Positions 1 to 9,090 of a stretch of DNA of 32,710 nt are shown here, piece by piece; within the stretch, counting starts at the first letter, position 1, and every line of letters starts with the position of its first letter. The notes under the pieces were generated by a model. It was not told the origin of the DNA. It was given only the letters and a program-made list of their open reading frames with translations, and did not search any database. The position numbers were made by a program, and so were the translations under genes. The DNA is from Acidobacteriota bacterium (lineage in GTDB: Bacteria; Acidobacteriota; Thermoanaerobaculia; Multivoradales; J023): contig JAJCXO010000242.1 in NCBI GenBank assembly GCA_029263395.1, positions 1-32,710 of the forward strand, given 5' to 3'.

Positions 1-1
1 C

Positions 2-454
2 CTGGGGGCAGGGGCCGGTATGAGCGGGCGCTTACCCGAGCGCATTCGGGAACAAGAAGGACTCGCTTATTCGAGTGACATCAACATCGCATCGGGCTCG
101 GGTCTCGACGCGGGACGCCTGGTAGCTTATGTCGGCACCTCACCGTCGACTTTGGCGCAGGCCGAACGTGCGATCCGGGAGGAGCTGACTCGCTTGGTTG
201 ACGATGGGATTGCGCCGGAGGAGCTCGAAGACGCTCGAGCTTATCTCATTGGCCGCGATCCCTTCCGCCGTGAGACAGCGCGACAGTGGGCAAATCTGCT
301 CGCCGAGTCCGAGCTCTACGGTTTACCTTTGGATCGCCCAGAATGGGTTGTCGAAACCCTCGAGGCCATGTCTTTGGCGGACGTCGAAGCCGCGGCACGA
401 CGCTGGATACGGCCCAACGAGCTCAAGGTGACCGTCGGGATGCCGAAGTCATAA
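2..454 (+). CDS. M16 family peptidase, C-terminal part (5' truncated by window edge)
   Basis: The open frame runs in from the window edge and ends with TAA at 452-454, so only the last ~150 residues are visible. The start (LGAGAGMSGRLPERIREQEG, then LAYS) matches the second-domain motif of M16 (insulinase/pitrilysin-like) zinc peptidases, normally GGGMSSRLFQEIREKRGLAYS. The tail (RWIRPNELKVTVGMP) is the usual end of an M16 domain, where a strand follows the 'l.pd.l.vvvvG' motif. The HxxEH zinc site belongs to the N-terminal domain and is outside the window, so I cannot tell whether this is an active subunit or an inactive partner. The ATG at 20 is internal to the domain and not the true start. 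The gene converges on the patatin-like gene with a 17-bp gap. Confidence 0.85.
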   Translation: MGAGAGMSGRLPERIREQEGLAYSSDINIASGSGLDAGRLVAYVGTSPSTLAQAERAIREELTRLVDDGIAPEELEDARAYLIGRDPFRRETARQWANLLAESELYGLPLDRPEWVVETLEAMSLADVEAAARRWIRPNELKVTVGMPKS

Positions 455-471
455 GTTAGCGAGTCGGCCAG

Positions 472-1596
472 TTAGACGTTGGCGCAGTCTTCCGCCTCGC
501 AGTCGTGGGTCATGGCATCGTTGAATCCGTACTCAATGAATTTCTGGGCCTTGTCACGGTCATAATCCAGGACTTCGAGCACATCCCACAGCGGTTTCTT
601 GGGGCGGTAACAGTGCGCCGTGATCTCCAGGGGAGAAGAAGGTCTCTTGCGTCGATCGTCCGTGCGAATGCCTTGCTGCAGCGTTCTCAGCTCGAGCCCC
701 TTCATTTGCAGGTAGGTCAGGCGGTTGAAGGTGTCGAAAGTGTTCGGCATTTTTGGTGGATCGATGTTCTGCAGCTTGGGGCGGAGGTAAACGACGTGCA
801 GAATCAGCTTCTTAGCACCGAGCTGGACTGCGGCATCTACCGCTGGACGAATGGGCGTCGGCGAGGCGATACCACCGCCAGCGATGGGATGGCCGTTGAT
901 GATGGGGCGCGGAAAGAGTGCGAAGACGGCGAGGGAGGCGAGGATCTGTTGGTAGGTGAGATCCTCCTGGCCATACACCGCGGGAGTGCCCGTGACCCAG
1001 TCGGTCGCCACGATCCGGAGCTGTCGGTCGGAGTTGCGTAGGCGATTGAGATCAATGTGCTTTTCAAGCAGCTTGGCCAAAGGGCTGGTATCGAAAAAGT
1101 CCGCGATGTCCGGGAAGTCCAGCAAGCGTTTGGAGAGCGGCTTCTTCGATGTCAGAAACTGTGACAGGCGCGAGGAGAAGCTGCGGGAGAGGAAGCTCAC
1201 ATCGTTCAGCAGGTTGCGAAACGGCTTCGTCGGATCGCGCAACAGTGTCCGTGGGTCGAAGAAACTGCGCGGATCCAGGCGAAGCCGATACACACCGTTT
1301 TGACGCGGCAATCCCAGGCGGGTCAGTAGATCTTCCTGGCTGGTGATCTCCTCGAGCCAGATACGTTCCAGAGCGTCGAGGGTGTCAGCGTTACTGCCGG
1401 CCATCTGAGACGCCATGATGGCAATGTTGAAGGCGCTGAAAACGGTGCCAGAATAAATCTCCGGATCGACGACCTGATTCCCGGCATGCGGACTGGGATT
1501 CTGGATCAGCCTCTTCATGACACCGATGCCATAACAAGAGGAGGCACCAAAACCGGAGCCTGTCAAAACCAATGCGTGAACCGTACCGTCGCCCAT
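472..1596 (-). CDS. Patatin-fold protein with substituted catalytic dyad (probable pseudoenzyme)
   Basis: The overall pattern is patatin-like (RssA/COG1752 type). It has a glycine-rich N-terminal strand-turn (LVLTGSGFGASSCYGIGV, residues 9-26), a nucleophile-elbow region (YSGTVFSAFN, 48-57), 'FDTSPLAKLL' (168-177), 'IVATDWVTG' (195-203) and a C-terminal 'GHPIAGGGIASPTPIRPA' block (235-252) leading into 'GAKKLILHVV'. Active patatins read GTSAGA and DG[GA] at these places. Here the nucleophile Ser position is Val52, and the dyad Asp position is Gly240 (or Ala239). The Arg of the GGGxRG oxyanion loop is also missing. Lipid hydrolysis is therefore unlikely, and a binding or regulatory role is inferred. 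I chose the ATG at 1596 because AAAGGAG lies 6 nt upstream; an in-frame TTG at 1626 is the alternative. No signal peptide is seen. It is the last gene of the - strand block, 33 bp after the TonB receptor. Confidence 0.75.
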   Translation of the reverse strand: MGDGTVHALVLTGSGFGASSCYGIGVMKRLIQNPSPHAGNQVVDPEIYSGTVFSAFNIAIMASQMAGSNADTLDALERIWLEEITSQEDLLTRLGLPRQNGVYRLRLDPRSFFDPRTLLRDPTKPFRNLLNDVSFLSRSFSSRLSQFLTSKKPLSKRLLDFPDIADFFDTSPLAKLLEKHIDLNRLRNSDRQLRIVATDWVTGTPAVYGQEDLTYQQILASLAVFALFPRPIINGHPIAGGGIASPTPIRPAVDAAVQLGAKKLILHVVYLRPKLQNIDPPKMPNTFDTFNRLTYLQMKGLELRTLQQGIRTDDRRKRPSSPLEITAHCYRPKKPLWDVLEVLDYDRDKAQKFIEYGFNDAMTHDCEAEDCANV

Positions 1597-1629
1597 GGGG
1601 TGCTCCTTTGTGCTGTCCGTCGCCAAGAC

Positions 1630-3879
1630 TCACCAGGCTAGGGAAACGTGGCCCAAAGCTCGACGCTCCACGATGTCGCCGCCGAAGATCTCGAAATGCC
1701 CGTTATCCAAGATGTTGCTGATGTCGATTCCGAATCGCCAGCGGTCATTGAGCTGGTAGGCCGCGGTGAGATCAACAACGTCGTACGACGGGACCGTACC
1801 TTGGTATAACCCGGAACTCCAGTCGAAGCTTTCGGAGTATCGATAGGCGAGACTCGCAGCCAAGTGCTCGGTGGTGTAGGTGAGGCCAAGGTTGAGCTTG
1901 TTCCTGGGATTGTTGGGTAAAACTGGGTCGTCCGGCAGTTGGCGCTCGATGTCGAATTCGAAATAGGCATAACCGGCGTCGAGTCGCCACAGCGGGCTCA
2001 ACGTGACATCGAGGCCAATCTCAAGCCCACGCGCTTGCACGCGGGCGAAATTGGTGTGGGACAACGCGGTGAAAATCGGATCGCCGTTGGGTGCATTCGA
2101 CAAAATACGGAAAAGATCCGGTGGCAACGCTCCAGCCAGGGCCTGCAGCAGCATCGAGGCCAGGGGTTGCGGCAGGCTGGCGGGGGGCCGGTAGGCGGGG
2201 AAGTTGTCGTGAATGGCTCCGCCCAGAGTCGCATTGTCAAAGCCGATCAGATCGGTGATGAAGTTGTCGATGCGATTGTCATAGAGGTCAACGGTGAGGA
2301 ATGCCTTGTCCGCCAAGACGCCGGAGTAGCCGAACTCGAAGCTGCGAATCTCCTCGACTTCGAGATCTTCGTTACCGACCGCCAGAACCGGAACCAGATT
2401 GAAGCCACAGACGGTTCCGCCCAACGCACAGAGGGTCTCGAAGGGTGCCAGCGAAACCGAGGGCGCAACCGGTACGGCTTGGAAGAGCTCACCGTAGTTC
2501 GGGGTTTGGAAGGCTTCGCTATAAGCCAACCGGAGTGTGCTGTGGGACGTCAGAGCGTAGACCAAGGAGGCGCGGGGTGACACTCGAGACGCGTGCAAAG
2601 AGCTGTCGTCCCAGCGTCCGGCGAGGAGTCCCTTGAGCTTGCTGCTCAGGTCATATTCGAGTTGCCCAAAAACCGCCTGGAAATCGCCACCCAGCGCTTC
2701 GAATGAGAGCGTCTGTGCACCCTGAGGGTCCGCGGTGTCGACAGTTTCATCGATGGCTGACGCCCCGGCAACGAAGAAACCCTTGCCGGCTGCAAAGCCG
2801 GCGTTACCCTGAATTTCTAAACTGAGTTTGTCTTCGTCGAGAAAGGTTGTCGTGGCAGTGCTCAGCAATAGCTGGTCGGCAGCGTCTCTGGCGGTCAAGT
2901 AGGCGAGGGCGTTCCAGTGGCGAGAGCTGAAATTCCAGCGGACCCAGGGGCGCTCGACATCGGTCATTTGCGTGCGCCCTATTCCGGCGGCGATGACCGG
3001 GCCTTCGAGCTTGCTGGTACCCGCCTCGATCGTCATGACGCTGTGGTCTCCGAGGTATTTGTCGACTCGAACAGATGCGCTCCACAGTTGGTTACGATCG
3101 AGGGCCAGGGGGGTGGCCTCGGGCAGAACGCAGTTGGCCTGCCCTGGGAAAGCGCAAGGGCTGGAGTATTCGACCGACGTATTGCGAGAACGGGAAAAGT
3201 CGTCACTTTCGCCGACACTGGCGAGTGTTTTGAAAAACGTGTTCTTTCCCAGGTCGGCGGCATACCGTAGGTCGAGTTTGAAACTGTCCAATTCGCCAGC
3301 TGCTAGCCGCAGGTTACCTCCCTGACTGTCTCGTGGGGCTTTGGTGGTCATGTTCAGAACGCCGTTGAAGGCGTCGGCACCGTAGAGCGCTGACCCTGGT
3401 CCGCGCACCAATTCGATGCTAGCCAGGTCGTCGAGAGGAAACGAGGTCGCGCCCCATTCCTGAACTCCGAGCGATGGTAAGGCGATATCCCGGCCATCGA
3501 TCAGAGTCAGTACCCGGCGTCCGAGAGAGGTGTTGAAGCCGCGGACATTGAGCTTGAAATCGTACAGCCCACTCTGGGCGAGCTCGGCGCCAGGGGTGAA
3601 TTCGAGCAGCTTCGGCAGCTGCCCGCTCGCGCTATGGCGTTCGATCTCATCCTCCTGCACGAGGGTGATGGCTGCGGGAGCATCGACGATCCGTTGTGCT
3701 CTGCGGGTCACTGAGTTGACGGTGATTTCATCCATGAAGCCCGGCTGTTGTTCGGGCTGTGGCTGTTCTGGCTGCTGCTGTTTGTTGGCCTGCTGTTCGT
3801 CTAATTGTGGCTCGTCGGCCCAAGTTGGTGAGATGGCGAGCGATACCAACACGAGGCAGAACAAGGCCAGCCTGATCAC
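1630..3879 (-). CDS. TonB-dependent outer-membrane receptor
   Basis: About 749 residues. A signal peptide (VIRLALFCLVLVSLAISPTWA, cleavage before DEP) is followed by a Gln/Pro-rich linker (about 25-47), a TonB-box-like DEITVNS (50-56), a plug domain ('DAPAAITLVQEDEIE', 'LNVRGFNTSLGRRVLTLIDG', 'IELVRGPGSALYGADAFNGVLN') and a long beta-barrel. The barrel ends in an aromatic residue ('GHVSLAW'), as outer-membrane barrels usually do. The family imports chelated metals, vitamins, glycans or peptides using TonB energy; the substrate cannot be read here. The start is GTG at 3879, whose bases overlap the upstream stop (GTGA). It has AAGAGGA just upstream and places the hydrophobic stretch at the N-terminus. 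An in-frame ATG at 3939 would put about 20 polar residues before the signal. The overlap implies translational coupling with the preceding gene. Confidence 0.92.
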   Translation of the reverse strand: MIRLALFCLVLVSLAISPTWADEPQLDEQQANKQQQPEQPQPEQQPGFMDEITVNSVTRRAQRIVDAPAAITLVQEDEIERHSASGQLPKLLEFTPGAELAQSGLYDFKLNVRGFNTSLGRRVLTLIDGRDIALPSLGVQEWGATSFPLDDLASIELVRGPGSALYGADAFNGVLNMTTKAPRDSQGGNLRLAAGELDSFKLDLRYAADLGKNTFFKTLASVGESDDFSRSRNTSVEYSSPCAFPGQANCVLPEATPLALDRNQLWSASVRVDKYLGDHSVMTIEAGTSKLEGPVIAAGIGRTQMTDVERPWVRWNFSSRHWNALAYLTARDAADQLLLSTATTTFLDEDKLSLEIQGNAGFAAGKGFFVAGASAIDETVDTADPQGAQTLSFEALGGDFQAVFGQLEYDLSSKLKGLLAGRWDDSSLHASRVSPRASLVYALTSHSTLRLAYSEAFQTPNYGELFQAVPVAPSVSLAPFETLCALGGTVCGFNLVPVLAVGNEDLEVEEIRSFEFGYSGVLADKAFLTVDLYDNRIDNFITDLIGFDNATLGGAIHDNFPAYRPPASLPQPLASMLLQALAGALPPDLFRILSNAPNGDPIFTALSHTNFARVQARGLEIGLDVTLSPLWRLDAGYAYFEFDIERQLPDDPVLPNNPRNKLNLGLTYTTEHLAASLAYRYSESFDWSSGLYQGTVPSYDVVDLTAAYQLNDRWRFGIDISNILDNGHFEIFGGDIVERRALGHVSLAW

Positions 3880-5294
3880 GGGTAGTCCTCTTGGTCGCCC
3901 GTTTTGATCCAGTAGGGTAAGGCCTCGGGACGCGTCCAATCTGGAAATCTTCGCCAGTTGGCCAGTGTACCGAGCTGGAAGTCATAGGTATCCATGAAGT
4001 GGATCGCCATCACTGTTCTCAGAACCTCGCGCCGAGAGATCAAGAGCTCTTTGGCCGCTCGTCCATTGGACAAGAAGTTGGCGAGCTTGACGAAGGTGAA
4101 GACCGGGTCGAGTTGCGCCGAGCCGAGCGGTAGGTCTCGCAGGACTTGGCGCAGCGGGCCAAACAGTCGACCGGTCAATCCAAAAGAGGCCCGCTCGGCG
4201 ATTTCGAAGCCCCATTCGACTGGATTCAAGGGAATGCGGACGAACGACGTCGGTTGATTGGCGGCGAAGTAGTTGTACAACCTGACATCGCCACTCTCGT
4301 GGACATCAAAGTGGAAGGACATGAAGGCTGGACCGAGCCCTTCGGGGCCATAAGCCAGGAAGCTTTCGGGATCTTCAGGTTTAATGAAACTGTAGCCCCA
4401 GCCGTAGCGGCCGACCACTTTGTCGTCTGGCCTTGGGCTGTTGGGGTTTGGCTCCGGAGGAGCATCTTCGTCGACAATGAAATCAGGGCTCATGATCACT
4501 TTGGCAACCGCGCGAAAAGGAAGCCCCAATTGGGCGCCGGACGTAAACGGTGGGAAGTTCAGTGTGAAGTCAAAGATGTTGACGTCCAAGATGACCCAAT
4601 CGTAGATGCGACCCGATGATTCTTTGTGATGATCGTGTTGAGGGTCGCCACCAACTTGTCGGGCATCGACGATCTTGCATTCTTTGTTGGCTGGGAACCT
4701 TCCGATATATCCGTTTTCACTCAGTTTAAAGTATTTTTGTTTGTAGCCCCAGCCGCGCTTCTCTGGCGGGCTTGAGGTTCCAAAACTCAGAGGTCGGAGA
4801 TAAAACGGGGGTTCTGTCTCAGGAGTCGAGGGAATGAACCTGGGATCAGAGAAAGAGGCAATGCGCATAAAGTAGCGCAACATAAATTCTCTGACTTGCG
4901 CCTTGATCCAGGTGACGTCGGTTTTATCGGTTTTCTTTGGTCGGTAATACAGCATCTGCTGGACCGTGCCGACGACTGGCAGATTGGATTCTCCGCAGAC
5001 CGGAGCGCAATCGATGAAACCGAAGTTAGTATCCTGTGGATCGTACTGTTGCAGTAGACGAAAGCGATCCGCATAGGTGTTGTTGATATTGGTGTTTTTC
5101 CACCAATGAAAGAGTTCTCTGCCGGTTTGGAGGTAGTAGTCCACTCGCTTGAGGGTTTTCCAATCCTCGGCTGTGAGCTCGGGTCCTGGATGCGGATGTG
5201 AATCTAAACCTTGGCCCATCGCTGGCTCCTGAGCCTGCTCGATCATGTGCAGATTAGCGATATCTTTGGAATTATGAGCGTTGTCGACCGCCAT
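3876..5294 (-). CDS. Conserved-looking protein of unknown function (472 aa)
   Basis: I do not recognise a family. The protein is soluble-looking, with no signal peptide and no membrane segment. It is rich in aromatic residues and Pro, with motifs such as 'TGRELFHWWKNTNINNTYADRF' (about 57-78), a His cluster 'GGDPQHDHHKESSGRIYDW' near 220, a Pro/Asp/Glu-rich loop 'DEDAPPEPNPNSPRPDD' near 278-294 and 'GRYGWGYSFIKPEDPESF' near 297-314. The His cluster could bind metal, but that is speculation. The start ATG at 5294 has GGGAG 5-6 nt upstream and lies 42 bp after the cyclase gene. The stop overlaps the GTG start of the TonB receptor. Its position between a signalling protein and an outer-membrane receptor suggests it works with the receptor and the patatin-fold protein. 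Confidence 0.8.
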   Translation of the reverse strand: MAVDNAHNSKDIANLHMIEQAQEPAMGQGLDSHPHPGPELTAEDWKTLKRVDYYLQTGRELFHWWKNTNINNTYADRFRLLQQYDPQDTNFGFIDCAPVCGESNLPVVGTVQQMLYYRPKKTDKTDVTWIKAQVREFMLRYFMRIASFSDPRFIPSTPETEPPFYLRPLSFGTSSPPEKRGWGYKQKYFKLSENGYIGRFPANKECKIVDARQVGGDPQHDHHKESSGRIYDWVILDVNIFDFTLNFPPFTSGAQLGLPFRAVAKVIMSPDFIVDEDAPPEPNPNSPRPDDKVVGRYGWGYSFIKPEDPESFLAYGPEGLGPAFMSFHFDVHESGDVRLYNYFAANQPTSFVRIPLNPVEWGFEIAERASFGLTGRLFGPLRQVLRDLPLGSAQLDPVFTFVKLANFLSNGRAAKELLISRREVLRTVMAIHFMDTYDFQLGTLANWRRFPDWTRPEALPYWIKTGDQEDYP

Positions 5295-5336
5295 GGTACT
5301 CCCAGGTCGAACACCTGTTCAAGACGACCCGAAGGC

Positions 5337-8300
5337 TCAAGAGAAATCGTCGAGCAACGTCCGAGCGTCTCGGAGATCTGCTGAGGCCGAGCCTTCAGGG
5401 TGCTCAGCGAGCAGAGGAGCCAATAGGCCACGAGCCTCATCGCCGCGCCCTTGGCGCTGTAAGAGTCGGCCCAGGCTGACAGCAGCCCGCAGTTGTAGCG
5501 CTCGGGCGCCCTGATCTCGGGCAATGTCCAGAGCTTGGCGAAATGAGCCTTCGGCTAGCTGCTCCGATGGCTCTGGGGCCGTTTGCCCTGCCAATAGTAC
5601 CGTCTCGCCTCGCAAGCGGTGGGCTTCGGCTTCGAAGAAGCGCTCGCCGGTCTCACGGATCGCCGTGAAGGTTTCTTCCAGATTACGATCAGCTTCTTCG
5701 AGGTGACCCAGGCCGGCTGCTGCTTCGGCGAGCATTAGCAGATATTGGGTGCGGTGCAGGCGAGCGCCGGTAGCGAGGGTCGCACCGAGACCCTGGCGCA
5801 ACTCCTCTAAGCCTTGAGATCCGATGTCTGAGTCCACTTCTGAGCTCGAACCACCGTTGGCCGCCGCTGTCGCACGTGCCCAGCCTAAGCACAGTTGGCC
5901 TGGGATCGCGAACCAGAATCCTTGCTCGAGACTCTGAGCGATGGTTATTTCAGTATCCTTCAGGAAGCCGGTGACATCGCGATCATAGTAGGCGAGGAAG
6001 GGGATCAAGGAGTAGGTGATACTGAACGGGTGGGCGATTTGACGAGCCAGGTCTTGGGCTTGGGTCCGCCGCTTCTTGGCTTGGTCAGGGTGACCCATGA
6101 ACCACAGACACCAGCCATCCCAGATCAGGCTGGCGACGCCGGAGTCTTCGCCCGTTTGCGCAGCATAGTGTTGCGTCCGATCTAGCGAGTCCAGGTGGAT
6201 GGCTTGCCCTAAATAGTCGTGTGCAACAGCAAACTCGCCGCGGCAATAGAGTGTCGCTCCGACGGTGAAGTAGGCCGCGATCTGAGTTGCTGGGCCGCGC
6301 CTAGGGGTCGCCAGTCGCAACAGGGTGTGGCCAAGCTCCAGCGCCTTGTCGAGGTTGGCCTGGACAAAGTGGAAACGCCACAGGCCCCACAGGATCCAAA
6401 ATTGTTCAGGGCTATCTCCGCTGCGCTGGCAGATCTCCAGAGCCCGGCCGTAGGCTCGGATGACCTTCGGAGCTGCAAAACCTTCGAGTGTGCTGAGCGC
6501 CGCACCCATGGCAGCCTGCAGAGCCAACTCGCGTTGATCGCGGTCGGCACCCTCCGGCAGGCTATCGAGCAACTCGAGGCCGCTATCGATTTGGGCGCGT
6601 GCCTCGAGAACAGCGCCTTGCATGAACGAGCGTTGACTGGCTTGTTGCCAGTAGTCGATCCCGCGGTGGTGTTGACCGGCTTCGGTGAGATGGTATGCCA
6701 CAACCTCCGGCTGGGTTTCGCAGAGATCGACGAACCGGTCTTCTAGCGTGTCCGCGATCCTTCGATGGTAGAGCCGTCGTTGTCGTTTGAGCAACGAGCT
6801 GTAGGTGGCTTCCTGAATCATCACGTGCTTGAAGCGGTAGGTGGCTACCGGTAACGCTCCACCCTGTAGAAGCAACTCCGCTTCTACCAAGTGAGCGAGG
6901 GCAATCTCGAGGTTGTGAGAACGCTGCGGCGAGATCAGGTCGAGTAGTTCAAAGTTGAACCGGCGCCCGATGACCGAGCCGATCTGTGCCACCTCCTTAA
7001 TCGCAGGTGGTAAACGATCGAGTCGAGCGCGAAGCGAATCTTGCAGCGTTGATGGGATAGCGAACGTGGGCAGTGGTCCGGGTAGGGTGTAGGCCTCTGC
7101 TTGTTCGACCAGGATGCCTGATTCGAGGATCGTTTTGGTGAGCTCTTCGACGAAAAGTGGCACACCGTCGGTCTTTTCCATCACTTGCCGAAGCACAAGA
7201 CGCGGTAGCGTCTTGCCGTGTGTCCAGTGATGGATGACCTCGAGGATCTGTTCTTCAGCGAGGCGATCGATCACCAACTCGACGGACTCGCATTCTGCCG
7301 TCCACTCAGGCTGGAAGGCCGGGCGACACGTGACCACGAGGAGTAGTTTGGATGCGCTAGTCTGTAGGAGCAGATCGAGATATTGCAGGGTCGATGGATC
7401 AGCCCATTGAAGATTTTCGACAACTAGGACCAGCGGTTCGATTTCCGCCTGCTGCAATAGGATGGCGCGAAGGATTTCGAGGGTCTTCTCTTTTTGACGG
7501 TGCGGGCTGTCTGAGCTCGGTTGGTAAGCTGGTAGCAGAGGCAGTGACAGCAGACTGGAGATCAGCGGAAAAACTTCGCCGAGGTCGAGTCCTCGTTTGC
7601 CTAGGGCAATCTCGAGTTGAGCAGACTTCTCTTCCGGAGACGCCTCCGGAGGGATCATGAAAAGCCGCGTCGCCTGTTCTATCACTGGGTACAGAGGGCT
7701 GTTCTGATGATACGGCGAGCAGTAACAGGTCCACCAGCGGTGAAGATTGTCGCCCAAACGCAGCTTCAGTTCGTGTACCAAGCGAGACTTACCCAAACCG
7801 GCTTCGCCGCTCAACAGCACAACTTGCTGTTGCCCACGGCTCGCGGTCTCATAAGTTTGCTGTAGAACTGCGAGCTCACTTTGTCGACCGACTAGGGGCG
7901 GTAGGCCGGTTCTAGCGGCTGCCTGGAAACGCTCGGGGATGCCGCTCTCAGCGAGAACTCGATAGACGTCGATCGGCTTAGAGACCCCCTTGAGATGTTG
8001 GGGGCCCAGCAACTCAGTGGCGAACAACCCTTCAACGTTGGTGTGGGTAGTCGCGCTCATCACGATTCCGTTGGCCTCGGCTAGACCTTGTAAACGAGCT
8101 GCGACATTTGGGGTCTGGCCGACAGCGAGGCGTTCCCAGCGCCCACCAGCGCCCACGTCGCCGGTCACGACCGGGCCGGTGTGAATACCGACGCGGACTG
8201 CCAACTCGAGATCGTCGGTGAATTGCCGTCGTTCGTTGAGTTTGGCGATCGCCTCGACGATGCCGAGCGCCGCATGGACAGCGCGTCGTGGATCGTCCTC

Positions 8301-8756
8301 GTGGGCTTGTGGATAGCCGAAATAGATCAGCAAACCGTCGCCGAGGAGCTGTGCCACGTGGCCTTCGAAACGATCGATCACTTCACTCGCAACTTCCTGG
8401 TAAGACATCACGACTTGGCGAAGGGTCTCAGGATCGAGCCGCTCAGCGAGTGCCGTCGATCCAACGAGGTCGCAGAACATCACAGTCAGTTGACGGTTTT
8501 CCGCCGTGTCGGAGATCGGGGAGAGCGATAGGTCGGTGCCTGGTGATTCCTCTGCTTGGTTTGGTTGCGTCGGTCGCGGCGTGTTGCCGCCGGGGACACC
8601 TCGACCAGAGAGCGCGGAGCCGCAGCGCCCACAGAACTTGAACTCCACCGGATTGTCGCTGCCGCATTCTTGGCAGGCAAAGCTCAAACCAGCACCGCAC
8701 TGGCCGCAGAAGCGCATGCCAGGAGGGTTTTCGAAGGCGCAGGAGGTGCAGTTCAT
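5337..8756 (-). CDS. Zinc-ribbon / class III nucleotide cyclase / AAA-type ATPase / TPR regulator
   Basis: A 1139-residue multidomain protein. Four CxxC pairs (C3/C6, C17/C20, C28/C31, C42/C45) form a double zinc ribbon. A class III cyclase homology domain spans about 88-270, with metal-binding Asp96 (FCDLVGST) and Asp140 (LLGDGLLIYF) and transition-state Asn217/Arg221 (PNVAARL). A STAND/predicted-ATPase module follows, with Walker A GEAGLGKS (317-324) and a Walker B-like LVLVVENLQWAD. The C-terminal half is helical and TPR-like. Such proteins are annotated as adenylate/guanylate cyclases with an ATPase sensor. The usual substrate-selecting Lys before the second Asp is not present (Gln/Leu there), so cyclase specificity or activity is uncertain. 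No obvious Shine-Dalgarno precedes the ATG. It heads the four-gene - strand block. Confidence 0.9.
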   Translation of the reverse strand: MNCTSCAFENPPGMRFCGQCGAGLSFACQECGSDNPVEFKFCGRCGSALSGRGVPGGNTPRPTQPNQAEESPGTDLSLSPISDTAENRQLTVMFCDLVGSTALAERLDPETLRQVVMSYQEVASEVIDRFEGHVAQLLGDGLLIYFGYPQAHEDDPRRAVHAALGIVEAIAKLNERRQFTDDLELAVRVGIHTGPVVTGDVGAGGRWERLAVGQTPNVAARLQGLAEANGIVMSATTHTNVEGLFATELLGPQHLKGVSKPIDVYRVLAESGIPERFQAAARTGLPPLVGRQSELAVLQQTYETASRGQQQVVLLSGEAGLGKSRLVHELKLRLGDNLHRWWTCYCSPYHQNSPLYPVIEQATRLFMIPPEASPEEKSAQLEIALGKRGLDLGEVFPLISSLLSLPLLPAYQPSSDSPHRQKEKTLEILRAILLQQAEIEPLVLVVENLQWADPSTLQYLDLLLQTSASKLLLVVTCRPAFQPEWTAECESVELVIDRLAEEQILEVIHHWTHGKTLPRLVLRQVMEKTDGVPLFVEELTKTILESGILVEQAEAYTLPGPLPTFAIPSTLQDSLRARLDRLPPAIKEVAQIGSVIGRRFNFELLDLISPQRSHNLEIALAHLVEAELLLQGGALPVATYRFKHVMIQEATYSSLLKRQRRLYHRRIADTLEDRFVDLCETQPEVVAYHLTEAGQHHRGIDYWQQASQRSFMQGAVLEARAQIDSGLELLDSLPEGADRDQRELALQAAMGAALSTLEGFAAPKVIRAYGRALEICQRSGDSPEQFWILWGLWRFHFVQANLDKALELGHTLLRLATPRRGPATQIAAYFTVGATLYCRGEFAVAHDYLGQAIHLDSLDRTQHYAAQTGEDSGVASLIWDGWCLWFMGHPDQAKKRRTQAQDLARQIAHPFSITYSLIPFLAYYDRDVTGFLKDTEITIAQSLEQGFWFAIPGQLCLGWARATAAANGGSSSEVDSDIGSQGLEELRQGLGATLATGARLHRTQYLLMLAEAAAGLGHLEEADRNLEETFTAIRETGERFFEAEAHRLRGETVLLAGQTAPEPSEQLAEGSFRQALDIARDQGARALQLRAAVSLGRLLQRQGRGDEARGLLAPLLAEHPEGSASADLRDARTLLDDFS

Positions 8757-9041
8757 CTAGACGAGCTCGGTGTAGGACCAGCCGTAGATTCTACATCGCG
8801 TTGACCCAGGTCTCCGGTTCGAAGCACACATTGACCAAGCACTTCGGGGGATAGAGAAGGCCCCATCCTTTTGTGGCAAGATGAGGTGTGCCTGACCGAC
8901 GCCGCTATCCTGGACCCAATCCGCGGACTACGTTACAAGCTTCGTTTGCGAGAACGTTCGGCATTGCAGCGTTGTGCGGTCGGGGAAGCCATTAGAAAAA
9001 TTGCGGCAGGCTGGTGAAGTGGCGCCAGGCCAGAAAAACGA
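8757..9041. other. Intergenic region upstream of the cyclase operon
   Basis: I see no convincing gene. The region lies between the cyclase start (8756, - strand) and the superoxide dismutase terminator. It must contain the operon promoter on the - strand, but I find no good -35/-10 pair and no sigma-54 motif. A 'GGTTCGAAG' stretch near 8816 resembles a T-loop but has no tRNA around it. Confidence 0.5.
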
Positions 9042-9066
9042 AAGGCTCCGGAAAAACCGGAGCCTT
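9042..9066 (-). terminator. Intrinsic terminator of sodA
   Basis: A perfect 10-bp stem (AAGGCTCCGG / CCGGAGCCTT) with a 5-nt loop. In the - direction it is followed by CGTTTTTCTG. It lies 24 bp past the sodA stop. Confidence 0.9.
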
Positions 9067-9090
9067 CGATTCGATCACGCAGAGGATGTC

